Part shown: piece by piece, positions 45,230 through 56,507 of the stretch
How the letters are laid out: each line of letters opens with the position of its first letter
Numbering within the stretch: the stretch's first letter is position 1
Assembly (NCBI RefSeq): GCF_963678635.1
Contig: NC_087064.1
Location: 4,808,411 to 4,872,410, forward strand
Direction: 5' to 3'
DNA: 64,000 bases
Origin: Symsagittifera roscoffensis
Lineage: Eukaryota > Xenacoelomorpha > Acoela > Convolutidae
Translations under genes and position numbers: made by a program
Notes under the pieces: model-generated
Database searches by the model: none
What the model was told of the DNA's origin: nothing
The model's input: only the letters and a program-made list of their open reading frames with translations

Positions 45230-46940
45230 TTTTGTGTTGTATTACTGTTAATGTGTAATTTTCAATGTGCCTTATTGGTTGATTCCAGTTGTACAAACGT
45301 ATTGGTTTGTTTGTGTAGCAATTTTTTATTTTTTGTTTACCTTTTACTGATGCTGGTGACGTGGTTTCTGAGTCAGTGAAATATAGTTGGTCGTCAAGTT
45401 AGCGATTTTTGTTTTTTGAGTCTTCTAAATTGTGAAGTTCTTGTATTGCGATTGTTTCTGATTCTGAGACTGCGTTTCTTCGTTCTGAAAAACTTTTCCT
45501 AATAATTTGTTTTTGTTTGTTAGTTATTTTCCATCTTGGTGTTTTTCTTTTTGTTCTTATATATCCTACTGATTGTTTGTGTGGTGTGATTACGAGGCCG
45601 TATTTTTCATCGTTAATTTAACAATTGTGTATTATGATTGTTTGTTTGTTTCCTAAATTGTCTCTTGACATAAGGCTTAGGATGATGGATGCAAAATCTG
45701 GATTAGTGATTCTAATGTCTTAAACTGATAGTTCTTACAATTTTTTGTGGTCAGCTTAACTTGGGTCGTATATTTGGGTTGGAGAGAAAAGCGTATATCG
45801 ATTCTGAAGAATGATTTGTTTTTTCTCGTGACTAATTCTAAGCTAAGATTGCCCTACCTAATCTTACTTAAGGGTTGTGATTTGTGATCAAGGTTTGGAG
45901 AATAGTAAATCAATCCACAAGGTTCAGGTATAATTAGAACGCAAGTAGTTCGTTAGATACTAATTTATGACTAAGTTTGAGTGTTTTAGCCTGGGTCATC
46001 TAAGAGGAGGGGGATCAAGTGAAGGGCAAGTAACCGAAGTTCTTCACTGCTTAGCTTAATTAAAATGGTTACTTTTTTTTGAAAAATTTCTGTTAATTCT
46101 GGGTCTTTGATAAGGGTTGGGTAGTGAATCGACGTTTGAGGTCGTTAGACACTAATTAAACTGGGAGGGGGAGAACAAAATTGTTCTACTTGATCCAAGG
46201 ATAGGCCTTGATGATAAGAGATTTAGTTATTTAGAAATTTAAGAATTTAGATATAGTTCAATTTAAAGATCCAAGGAAAGCCTTGATGATCTGTTATTTA
46301 AATGAAACTATTTTAAGTGAAAGCAAGGATAGGCCTTCATAGTTTAAAATTAGAGAGTTAAGGTTAAGTTTTAGTTTTGATGATTGTTAGTTTTTGAAAT
46401 TCGCTGTTATGTTTTAGGCGATGAAGCTGGGATGATGAAATGGTTTATATGAACTAACATTTTTATACTAACTAATTTTTGTATTTTTGTTTTCAATAAA
46501 TATTGTTTCAAGATGTTATTTAGTTTACAGCTGATTTAAGGAAAACGACAAAAGTTGTATTTATCAGTCGTTATTGTACAATTATTAGATTTAGCGCCAT
46601 GAAAGGTTATTGAAGATGGTTCTTCAAAATTTATATCAGTAAACGAAAATTTAAATTTACTGTTGATAATACTCTAAATACAAAGTTTGATCTTGTTTTT
46701 GTCGTACTATCATGAAATCGATTATTAGATTTCTTCCTAATCGTATGTCGTTTCTTGTTCGACGTCTTCTGCCAATACCGGGTAGTTCTCGTATTGTTCG
46801 GTTTATTGGATCTGATCTACTGAAACGTAGAGACATATCTATTAAGTTCTTATCATATAACCTTTTTTTATGAAATGTTGTATTTGTCTAATTCTAATCT
46901 AATTTTTGTCTAATTCTAGGTTAGTTAAGATCTGTTGGAG
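45230..46940 (-). other. Leader between primer site and gag
   Basis: Non-coding on the whole, longer than usual for a gypsy leader (about 1.7 kb). It holds a repeated phrase GGATAGGCCTT or AGGAAAGCCTTGATGAT near 46198, 46270 and 46328, and one short Arg-rich open frame at 46836-46657. Confidence 0.45.
46657..46836 (-). CDS. Short Arg-rich open frame in element leader
   Basis: A 59-codon - strand frame from ATG 46836 to a stop at 46659-46657. It contains ELPGIGRRRRTRNDIRLGRN, a basic stretch that resembles a nucleic-acid-binding or nuclear-targeting segment. It sits about 120 bases after the LTR, before gag. It may be only a chance frame or an upstream ORF of the element; there is no family match. 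Confidence 0.25.
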   Translation of the reverse strand: MSLRFSRSDPINRTIRELPGIGRRRRTRNDIRLGRNLIIDFMIVRQKQDQTLYLEYYQQ

Positions 46941-46956
46941 AATTTTGCTCGCACCA
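46941..46956 (-). other. Putative tRNA primer binding site
   Basis: On the - strand, TGGTGCGAGCAAAATT starts two bases after the LTR end (LTR ...ATAACTCA, TC, TGG...). The spacing and the leading TGG are what a tRNA-primed LTR element needs. This marks 46959-47337 as the 5' LTR. The priming tRNA was not identified. Confidence 0.6.
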
Positions 46957-46958
46957 GA

Positions 46959-47337
46959 TGAGTTATGTATCTTGTACTATACTCATAGAGTAATTTCAGA
47001 TACGGTACACCGTCTGCTCGTCACGCTATCTTTTTTTCGGCCGGATAGATTCGTGCAACTTCTTAGTCTAATACCGATCTTAATCTTACTCTTATATCTC
47101 CTAGTCTCAATAGATCTAGTGTACACCGGTTTGCGCGAGTTAGTTCCAGAATGAGAACAACTGTATTCTAAGTTTAATTCAAATTGTTTTGGTGTTGAAA
47201 CTACAAGTAGTTTCAACACTTTACAAATAAGTGGGTTGTTAGTTTGATGGAGTACGATTGGTTAGTATTTAAATTTTTATAGAGATAAAATATCATAATA
47301 ATAACCAATGATAAATACTAGTTTAGATTTGGTTCCA
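46959..47337 (-). repeat. Gypsy-family LTR 3, 5' LTR of - strand element
   Basis: On the - strand it begins TGGAACCAAATCTAAAC and ends ATAACTCA. It is nearly the same length as LTR 2 (379 versus 378 bases) and very similar to it, but inverted. It carries a perfect 13-bp hairpin at 47192-47219. The frames running through it on both strands are not genes. It ends 230 bases before lectin exon 2. Confidence 0.9.
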
Positions 47338-47567
47338 GTTGAAACCACTTTCGGTCAAGTGCTCTTCTGTCTGCAGACTTTTGACTGGTTGCGCAATTGG
47401 AATTGAAAAATATCGGCAATCTTGGTACTTCAGTCTAGAACACTTCTATCAAAGATTACCTTTATGTTGTTGATGCTTATCCGTGAAGTAAATTAATTTG
47501 TACCTTTATATATATTTTTGGCCACAGTGACTGTTGTTGGAATTAATTTGTTTTCATTTATTTACAG

Positions 47568-47958
47568 AGAGTCTATTTTGTGGGAACCCGCTAACACAAG
47601 CCTGGTTAAAAAAATTTACAACGCTGTGCCTCATTTGACGACCAAAGGCCGTCATTTTTGGACAGGATATGTGAGCCCACCAGACTGGGACGGTACATTC
47701 AAGGGCCTAGTCAGCTTCACACCCCAACCAGGGTGGTGGTGTCGCGGATACTCGCAGGAACCCAATAACATAGCCCGGAACGAGTGGTGTGTCAAGTGGC
47801 GGTCGGCTGATAAGTGCTTCGCGGATTATCCCTGTTTCAACTCAGACCCACACAGTGCTATCTGCAAGCGTGATAACCGCTTTGGCACTGCCAGAGATCA
47901 CTTGGAGTTTTTTCAGAAAACAACTCTATATGCGATTAGAACTCAAGACTACAGTTGA
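47568..47958 (+). CDS. Secreted C-type lectin, exon 2
   Basis: Second coding exon, residues 56-185, ending at TGA 47956-47958. It continues the lectin fold in the right order: SILWEPANTSL (second helix region), FWTGY (WIG-type core, residues 86-90), WWCRGY with an extra Cys (114), QEPNN (residues 119-123) with the EPN tripeptide that in calcium-dependent lectins marks mannose-type site 2, NEWCV (Cys 130), DKCF (extra Cys 139), YPCF (Cys 145) and SAICKR (Cys 155). The canonical WND calcium partner is missing: FADYPC stands in its place, so calcium-dependent sugar binding is doubtful. Cys 114 and 139 look like an additional disulfide. A 30-residue tail of unknown role follows. A frame continues upstream to ATG 47518, but that part is intron sequence. 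It has no signal peptide and lacks the first half of the domain. Confidence 0.88.
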
Positions 47959-48021
47959 TTGTGACAGTTAAGACATGAATAAGCATACAGTGAGGTGAAC
48001 TCAAATGCATCAAGATTTTTG

Positions 48022-48027
48022 AATAAA
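48022..48027 (+). terminator. Lectin polyadenylation signal
   Basis: AATAAA 64 bases after the lectin stop codon, followed by a GT/T-rich stretch (AGTTTTTTCC). Spacing and context are normal for a 3' end of an animal mRNA. Confidence 0.7.
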
Positions 48028-51000
48028 GTTTTTTCCTTCAAGGTATCTGCACTATTTAGTTCGCCAATACAAATATTTGAATCTACTTAACAATACCCGA
48101 TTGATTTCATGGGTCTTTTTACTTATTTGCCCAGAAGTCACTTTTTCAACATCTCGAACTGAGACAGTTTTGCTTCAATCTCATTGGCTAGATTAAGTCA
48201 ATCAAATTTCAGCACTATATCAAAATATTTGTTTACAACTTTAGGTCGACTTCTATTATAAATCAGCCGAAGTAGCCAAAAATAAAGTTTTACCCAGACC
48301 CGAAAACAAAAACGCAAAAAGTAGCTCCAGGAAAAAAAATGACCACCTTCACATCTGCTAAAAGTTCTGCATTGCTAGATATTGGCTATATAATAGAGTA
48401 ATAGCTTTTTTTATAGCCAACCGAGTCCGCGGTCTGTGTTTTTTTCTCTGCCTTTATACATTTAAATAATAGCAATCTACAAAATTAAAAAAAAAAGGCG
48501 GAATAAGTTAATAAGCCAGATTTTACAAAGTTGAAAATGAAGGTGAAATCTGATTCTACGGTAAAATCCGAAGCAGAAACTTGAGCGATGGCAGCAAGAC
48601 GAAGAAAACAAAAATTTTCAAAAAAACTGGGTGGGAGGAACGTAAAAGAATCTAGATTCTCAATAACGGTTAATAAAAAATTATTCTACCCTTTGTAATG
48701 CGCATAGCCTGAAACAAAATGATACCAATTCATTGTCGTCATTTATTTCTTGTTATTTTTTGTTATCATAGACGAAAGAGTCTCGCAGTGTGCTTCAAAA
48801 TTTTGAAATTTATAGCCGAAACGAGGTAACTCACTACCTTCACACAATTTTCTTCTGGCGCAATTATTACAAAAAACCTCTCTAACGATTTGTTCTGGGT
48901 TTCTTATGGGTTGCAAGATATATGAAGTTCTTTATTTTTGCAGCCGTCTAATCGCTTCTAATGCTTTTGAAGGAAAATGACAAAAAAGAAGCGTAGCACA
49001 CTGCTACCGGCTTAAAGCTTCAACAGTTCTCTTTTTATCAAATTGTTTCTAAATAGAAAACTGTTTTCTACAAATTAAAAAATTGTTTTCATTGTTGAGC
49101 GCCGCTGATACCGGTAATAACTATTCAAACATTGGTGAAAACGTTTTTAAGCTCAGTAAACAACAATTTGCTGTCAAAATCGTAATTGGTTTTACTCGCT
49201 CTATAGTGAACTACAAAGCAATTGTTTTTTGCCGGTTTAGTCAATCCTGAGCAAAATTTCCGTAAAATTTTGGAAAAGGACTGAAATACCTCAGCAAATT
49301 ACTTAAAAAATAACATACAGAACTGCAACAATTGGTTTATTCTAGTATATAGTTTTGCGCGAGAAAGAATAAAACGCTTTAAAGTTGCTGAAACATCATG
49401 TGTTTCAATAAAAAGCAAAATCCTTCCCAATTAATTTTGAAAAAAAAACTCAAAGAAAATTTAGTAGAAAGAGTATTTTATTGATTAAAAATTTTAAAGC
49501 TTCTTTGAACTGTTACTTTTGACAATTAAGCTTCAAAAACAATGACAACTGAAAACCTTTTGAAGCTCTAAAAAGTTAAAGCGCTAACAACTACCCTTTT
49601 TTGAGGCCCACCGATACTGGTTTTATTTGCTCTTAAAGTACTAGAACGCCTTTTTGCCTAATTCTGTCGACCTGGAGCGAAGTTTTTGGAAATTGTGAAA
49701 AGCTTCCTAAACGTTTATGCGATTTTTGATATGGTAAGCCTCTATTTAATTAAAAATGAAAGTTCCTTCAAAATCGCTCAAACTTCTACTGGCTCTTCCA
49801 GAATCATTACACTAAACATATAAGCAGTGATTTCATGGGTCCTTTTAATGATTCTGTCCCAAAACCAGTGTTTCAACATCTTGAACTGAAACTGTTTTGC
49901 TTCAATCTCATTGGCTAGAATAAGCCAATAAAAACTCAGCATCATGTCGAAATGTCTTTTTTTTTCACTTTATTTCAACTTTAATTCGACTTATAAACAT
50001 AGCCAATTGAAGATTGGAAAAAAGTAACGAAAGCAAGTTCTCATAAAAAACACTGACTTTGTTGAAGAAACCTCAACTTCCAATTTTGAGATAAAAAAAC
50101 AGATGCCCTTCAAAATCTTTCAATTTCTCGAACGAATTATGATTGGCGTTATTTTGATAAAACCAACCCAACTTGAGAAAACTGGATCAACAGGTATAGT
50201 TTTATGCCGCTGGAAATCTAAATTCTAATATGCACTTTCGAAACTAGAATCCGTTCACGCTTTTTGCGCCATTTCGACGTTCGTTTTTGCGCCATTTCGT
50301 ATCATAGAATGCTATTTGCGTCACTTTCAGCAGATGAATTTAAATTGAACGCAAAAAGTGTATATATACATAAGTGCATTCAATATATGCATCAAAATGT
50401 ATGAATGAATAGCTGTAGTTATTAGAGATGTTTATGCACACTTGAAGACTTTTTCTTGTTTTTGAAAAATTAAAAAAAATAATCAGCAACACCTTCATAA
50501 GAGTCTGCATTGCGTTCATTACTCTTAACTAGCCGAACTAGTAAAACAAATTGCTTGGTAAACATTTTAAATTTTTTTAACATGAGCCGCCGATTTTTAT
50601 CCAGACCATACAAAACAAAAGCTAGCTTCTGGAAAAATGACCACTTTCACATCTGCTAAAAGTTCAGCCTTATTAGAAAATGGCTGAAAAAAATCGCTTT
50701 TGTAGTAACCAACGTAATCAGTGCGGTCAGTGTTTTTTTCTCTGCCTTTACAAATTTAAAAATTACTAAACTGCAAAATTAAGAAATATGGGCGGATTAA
50801 GTAAAATTACTAGTGGTTTATGAGGGTGAAATCTGAGTTGATGACAACAAGACCAGGAAAGAACAAAAACTTTCAAAAAATATCGGTTGAGAGGAACGTA
50901 AACGAATCTAGGTTCTCAATAACCCACAGCAAAGAATAATGCAATCCTTTTCAATGCGCATAGCCTGAAATAAAACAGTTTCTGCGGATCTCACCACGAA

Positions 51001-53586
51001 TGATAATAATTCCTCGTTGTTTCTTTGTTGTTATTATTTCTTATCAGAGAAAAATGAGGGTCCCAATGCGCTTTAAAACTTCGAAATTCTTTAACCAAAA
51101 CAAGCCAACTCGCTACTTTGTCAAATTTTTCTTGTTTGATGATAACTTCATGTCAAAGCATTGGACTTCAGACCATTGTAAAATATAAGTTTCAGGTGTG
51201 TTTCGTTTCTACAAAGCATTCGGATCTCTTTAACAATTATTCCCTCTTTATTACCTTGTAAAGAATTGCTACCCTTATAACGAAATAGTTCAAAGGTTAA
51301 GCATATGTGAAATTTGTACCTAAAAAACGAAACTTACATTTGTCCCTCACGCCTAATTTTAACCAGTAAACACATTTTCAACAATTCGATCGGAGTTTCT
51401 TTTGGGTTGTAATATAGATGAAGCAGTTTAGTTCTGAGGCCATCTAACCAATTCTTTGCCGTTTGCGGAGAAGCACAAGAAATAAGCGTGGCACACTGCT
51501 AATGGTTTAAGCTTCAGCAGTTCTGTTTTAAAATCAATGACAAAAAAAAACAAAACGCTTTTAAATTAAAAATGTTTTCTACTTCTAGAATCATTGTTTT
51601 TACCGTTGATACTGGCAACGACCAATTGAACTATTGAAACCAGTGAAAACGTTTTTAAGCTCAGCAAGAAAGAATCTAGTCCAAAAACCGTTTTTGGTTA
51701 TACTCGCTCTACAGTGAACTAAAACGCATTTTTGCCGGTTCAGTCAATCCTGAGCAAAATTTTATAATAACTATCAAAACGATTGCAAAAAAATTTTTTT
51801 AAGATAACATACAGAACTGCAACAGTTGCTTATTTTTGATATCTAATTTTTCGCGAGAAAGAATAGTACGCTTTTAAAATCGTTGAAACAACAAGTGATG
51901 CAACAAAACGCAAAACTCCTTCCCACTCCCTTGTGAAAACAAAAAATTATTCATGAGCAAAGCACCCTAATAATAAACAATGGATATTTCTAACTAAAAA
52001 ACAAAAACTAAATTTCAATTTTGAAGTTCAAAATGTTGTGATTTTTTAGACATTTTAAAGTCTTGCTTTTATATGATAACAATCCTGCAAGTTGGGCAGT
52101 TCATCGGTGCAGTTTATGAAAAACTCATGTCCACAAAAACTTGGGCAAAAATCCTATCCCCATTTTTAAAAATAATTCTTACACCAAAAATGTTGCACAC
52201 CTATCAATGAGAACTCACGCATCACTCATGATCGATTAAATACAGGCTTGTACAGGGCTAATCACTTTCAAAATTGAAGGCCAGAAAGTTTATACATTGA
52301 ATACAAAAAAAAACTTTAATAATTATTTTCCGATTTCGCAAATTTTTCAACTGTAATATCTATGGTTCTTGGCGGGAAAGGATTATCAACAAAAGTTTTG
52401 ATTAGTTTTTCAACTGTTTTTAGAAAAAAATTAAAACCTAAAAATTTACGGAAAACTCCATCAAGCACAAAAAGTTTCATATAAATATTTATGTACCAAT
52501 ATAGCACAAAGCCATTATGGATCGGTTTGTAGAAAGTTTTTGTCAAAAAGTAAGGGTTTCTAGCGTTTCAATTTTTTCTTGTGTTTCTAGAAATTCAGCT
52601 AAAATAAGGTTATTTAATGGCATGTGCTGTAATGCTAAGTTGATCATTTAAAAATTTGCTAAATTTTTGTTGAAAGCTCACGGCCTCCAGGAAACCCTCA
52701 AGAAAACCCTCAGGTTAAGCTCATTCTCAATACCAACGATTCAAAAAGTCTAAACAAAATAATTTAAAAAAGAAAACATTTTTTAACTGTCTTTTTGAGA
52801 AAGTTTTGTCCATTTGTTTTTTTTTGGTGCCGCCATCCATATACAGAAAGCAAGGCAAACAATAACTTCGAAAGGAATCAGCATGATACGCTATTTTTAT
52901 AGAGATTCTTTCAAAGGCGGTGGTATAAACTGAAGTTAAGTTGTTTCAAAATATTGGGTGTACCACAAGTTCTCGTATCTATAAGTTCGCGTATGTGTAT
53001 GTGCTTGTGTGTGCGTTGTACTCAGTGTACTTGTGTAAGTTCGGCGGAGCTTGGGGGGTTTCCCTGAAGAGGTTCGATAATTGAGACTGATTAGGCGACT
53101 TGTGGTGTACCTGGTACTTCTTCAAGATAAGCTTGGCACTGGCATCCCGACTTTGTTCATAAGGCTACCCCAAGTGAGTCGTGCCCTCTCCAATATCGGG
53201 ATGTCACCGCGATGACCTTCCTACCCTCTATCTAGTAGCCATTCTGCAGCTTAAAACAGCACGAGAATTAATATGAAACAATACCTTACCAAAGAAACAA
53301 TTTATCTGTAGTTGGTAACACAGCTGTCCAACACATTTAAATTTGAGTTATATACTGGTACAAATTGTAGGCTATATTATTTTCAATCAACCGTAACGAA
53401 ATTGATGAACTTAAATTAATCCATTTTTCAAAGGTCAATGTACTCAAAAGTCAACCAGACTAACAAAAGGAAAATGAAAATTTGTAACCGTTGGAACAAA
53501 ATGGGTTGTATGCCATGCACAACTCCTTGATGCCGAAGAAAAGAAAACTCAACTTTCATCGACCTCTGATTTCGACCGTGATCATT
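48028..53586. other. Intergenic region downstream of lectin, no gene seen
   Basis: No coding region is supported. The first 3.9 kb is a diverged tandem duplication (48102-51960). The remainder is AT-rich unique DNA; 52316-52546 on the - strand is an unrecognised frame. A GT-rich stretch (GTATGTGTATGTGCTTGTGT) lies near 52992. Confidence 0.45.
48102..51960. repeat. Diverged tandem duplication downstream of lectin
   Basis: Copy 1 begins at 48102 (GATTTCATGGGTC...), copy 2 at 49829. Both contain TTTTGCTTCAATCTCATTGG, TTCACATCTGCTAAAAGTTC (48350 and 50646) and CTCGCTCTA(T/C)AGTGAACTA (49195 and 51707). The offset grows from about 1.73 kb to 2.3-2.5 kb, so copy 2 has gained sequence near 50.0-50.6 kb. 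Neither copy shows coding potential. Confidence 0.8.
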
Positions 53587-55160
53587 GTTGAAAACAGAGA
53601 TCGATGATAAAGCCGGTAAAAATTTGAAAGTAAATCTGGGAGCGTCTAAGATACAACATTTTGCCGAGCTGAATGAGTCCAATGAAGAAATAGATTTCGA
53701 TTTTGTCTGCCCATTGGATAAGAATTGGGGCGTATCAAAATAGCTGCTTTTATGCAACAACCGTTATTCGAAATTTCAGTCGGCGAAAGTGTTGAAATCT
53801 ATTAAATTTATCTACAATGGGGAATCAGAGATCAAATGGAGAAGTAGAACGCTTAATATGCTGAGTAAAAGGAAAAGTTTTAACAATGTCGTTCAACGAG
53901 CCTAAAACGAATTTCAACTATCATTTGAAAACTACGTTCTACCAAACAACCATCAATCGGATGCATCTCTTTCCTCTTTCTCAAAACTATTTATTAGATA
54001 TTCTTAAATCTTTATGAAAAGCCATGTTTCACATGCAATTATTTTAGATAAAGAAAAATCAGTAATGTCAAAGTTAAAAGTACAGGAAAAAAGAGAGAAT
54101 GAACAGTCAAAAACTGATATCTCGACGAGACCACACAGGATCAAAAATGATTCAAGAGTGATCCAACTGAGAAGGCAACAACCGCAACCGCTGAACCTAG
54201 AGCCCAACTGCCGAACCCCTTCATCAAAAGGAGTAACTGTTTTAGGAAAATTATTAATGGCAAAAAGTGGCAATCTTATTTCAAATACCTAAAAAAAGAA
54301 GGTCTATCCGACTCTAATCACAGAATAACTCTCGAAAATGGGCACCTACTCAGGAAACCTTACCTCGTATCCCAGCCAAAAAATCCAGTGACTTCAAAAA
54401 ACTTCGACGGCGAACTGAATAACAAGATTAATCTCAAAAATTTAGCAGAAAGTAGAAAAAAATTCTCCATTGAAGAGACTAGATGCAAGCAGCACAGGAC
54501 AAGCTAAATCAGGAAGAATTTCAAAATCATCGGCTGAAAACAAGCGGAACACGGATAGTTCTTCATTCAAAGATTTATTTTCTCTTCATTGCGAACCTGC
54601 TTTAAAATTACACCTAGACAATTCAGATAACGGACTGGACGACTACTTGGAAAACTCTTCAGGTGTGAAGTCAGATTCCCAGTATTTCGCTTTTGAAAGT
54701 TGCTTTGAAACCTTGGGGCGAAGCCTCAAGAAACAAAGCCGGCCATCTCCTTGGACAGTTCATCCAAACCCAGAAGAAATGCGGGTCCTTCCAACTTTTA
54801 TGGAGAATGAGGATTTGTAGACGATGTATCACCAGTGGTGATCGTCGAGCTAGAAGGGTATACGGTCCAACCCCTGTTAACAGTGGTTTCACCCACCAAA
54901 TCACTTCAAAAATTTGGACAAGTAATCTCTCAAATCGATTCCCCAACATCAATAATGACCACACTGGGCAACATTGGCGTATTGCTACTTTGGTAGCCGA
55001 CACGACTGAATGTTTCGTAACCCCGAACTTTCGATGGACTCAAATAGTAGTGGCGGGATTGCTCTCAACCAGGGCAGAGACCTATGACCAGTACCAATAG
55101 AGCAATACTGCAGCCATCAAAGACACGAAAATAGGAACGGAAGCTGACTTGTTTCACAAA
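53587..55160 (+). pseudogene. Unidentified broken coding region
   Basis: Several long + strand frames follow one another with protein-like composition. 53587-53743 contains HFAELNESNEEIDFDFVCPL. 53780-54292 is a frame with few stops containing EFQLSFENYVLPNNHQSDA, then a Lys/Glu/Arg/Gln-rich stretch KLKVQEKRENEQSKTDIS. 54290-54510 contains SDSNHRITLENGHLLRKPYL, 54470-54820 is acidic, and 54693-55100 contains TSNLSNRFPNINNDHTGQHW in an overlapping frame. No domain is recognised. It may be a decayed gene, gene exons with short introns, or the gag/env part of another retroelement. Confidence 0.4.
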
Positions 55161-56507
55161 AAATGCAAAATCTTCTGATAGAACTTATAGAAACTTTAAG
55201 CCCAATAGAAGTCTGACTTTACCATTGATGCTTATATTAATTTTTATCCTCTTATTTGCCTTTATAATAGATTCTTCAACTTCCGAAAAGTTTTGCAATT
55301 TTATAGATAGAGGTAGATTGGTTACTTAGTTTTATCTTATCAATCTTTCTACCTTTTTTTATCCATTTATAACCCCATATGTAATTACCATCTTATAAAT
55401 ATCTGCATATTTTGTGAAAATATCATCTCCGAGTACGTTTGTATAGTATCTCTTGTAAGTTCCTTGGTATATATAATAGTTTGTTATTTTTTCCCAAACT
55501 TCTGTTGCCCGTGGCGTGAAAGGAGAACGGATCATGCAAGTGATTTGGCTAATGTTTCATAGTTGCCAATTACGAACTTTTCCAGCTTTGGGAATATTTT
55601 GCATTGTGTTTTACTTGTTTCAAATTTGACCTTCAATTTTTAGATACCAGTTGAATTGTGTCTTTTCGAAGTCCAAAAGACTTCGCGACACTTTTCTAGT
55701 TCGAATAGAAAAGATCAGTTTTCATTTCCATTCTCTTTCATTAATTTAATTCTAGTTATTCTATTCTTAAGTATACCAGTAGTATTAGAACCCGCTTTAT
55801 CAATCATCGTTGTGAGAAAATCATCAAACAGCGTTAAAAAACATTGTTTGATTGTGCTGAGCTGAAAATAGTGTCAGGAACAAGAAATAAAAAAGTTGTC
55901 TTGTCTTCCAAGAGTAGTAGACCTCGACTCGCCGGTAGTCAATCTGCATCGGATCCGTCATGTTAAGTTTGCTCATTGTGATCTCTTGTATGATTCTTCA
56001 CAATAGCACAGACACTAACAGAAAAATCAACAATAAAAATCAAATCTGATTTTATCAACAAAGGTTAATTAAAAGTGGAAACAACGTTTTTTTGCCGTGT
56101 TTTTTTAGGTTTTTAAAAAAGTTTTTGCCGTTAATGACAATTCAAAGTGAATCAAAACTCTTTTTTTTGCTTTTAACGAAAATTCCAAAATGAAAAAGTA
56201 ACTCTCTTTTGCCGTGTTTCTTTCAAATTCTCTCGTTCCTATGTCCAACTTCACCGCAGTTCAAATTCGGTTTTTAGATCAAGCACTGGTGGTATGTCTC
56301 AACATTCTTCAGCAAATCTGTATAAACGCCAATATTTGAATATAAACGCTGTATAAACGCCGTTCTTATGTAAAAACGCCGATAATAATTTCCAGAAGAA
56401 CATAATTTCTTCAATGCTTCTGCTTCAAAAGGCAGTGGAAAAAAATTTAAATTTTGACTGGTTTCGAACTTTGAACAAGATCAAACTTTTGTGCAATACG
56501 CAGTAAG
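55161..56507. other. AT-rich stretch with two hydrophobic frames
   Basis: No firm gene. Two + strand frames encode membrane-like segments: near 55200 (LTLPLMLILIFILLFAFI) and 55656-55865 (SFINLILVILFLSIPVVL). They could be tails of membrane proteins from the preceding broken region or chance AT-rich frames. Confidence 0.3.

Larger units (their letters stand above)
30953..47337 (-). mobile_element. Env-bearing Ty3/gypsy retrotransposon, rearranged, - strand
   Basis: Reading down the - strand: LTR (47337-46959), primer-binding-like site, gag, CCHC knuckle, protease, RT, RNase H and integrase N-terminal part, in normal gypsy order. From 38483 on, the order is abnormal. Each tandem unit reads env leader, integrase core, integrase C-terminus, env 3' end, ORF-A. 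No - strand 3' LTR was found: the sequence ends at segment b. Pol frames are interrupted in many places. The element shares over 3 kb of near-identical ORF-A/env sequence with the + strand element at 12-14 kb. It belongs to the retrovirus-like, env-carrying branch of gypsy elements; the precise clade needs a tree. Confidence 0.85.
8045..47567 (+). other. 39.5 kb intron of lectin gene, packed with transposable elements
   Basis: Donor GTGAGT at 8045-8050. Acceptor TTTATTTACAG ending at 47567. The split codon AT|A gives Ile and the reading frame stays open on both sides. The intron contains a compound microsatellite, three gypsy LTRs, two gypsy internal regions in opposite orientation and two BEL/Pao pol units. 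The last LTR ends only 230 bases before exon 2. That the two exons are spliced together is inferred from phase, domain order and orientation; transcript evidence would settle it. Confidence 0.75.

Noticed and set aside
47518-47567. Upstream extension of lectin exon 2 to ATG 47518
   Set aside because: This part ends in a strong splice acceptor, has no signal peptide, and would leave the lectin domain without its first third, which exon 1 supplies in phase.
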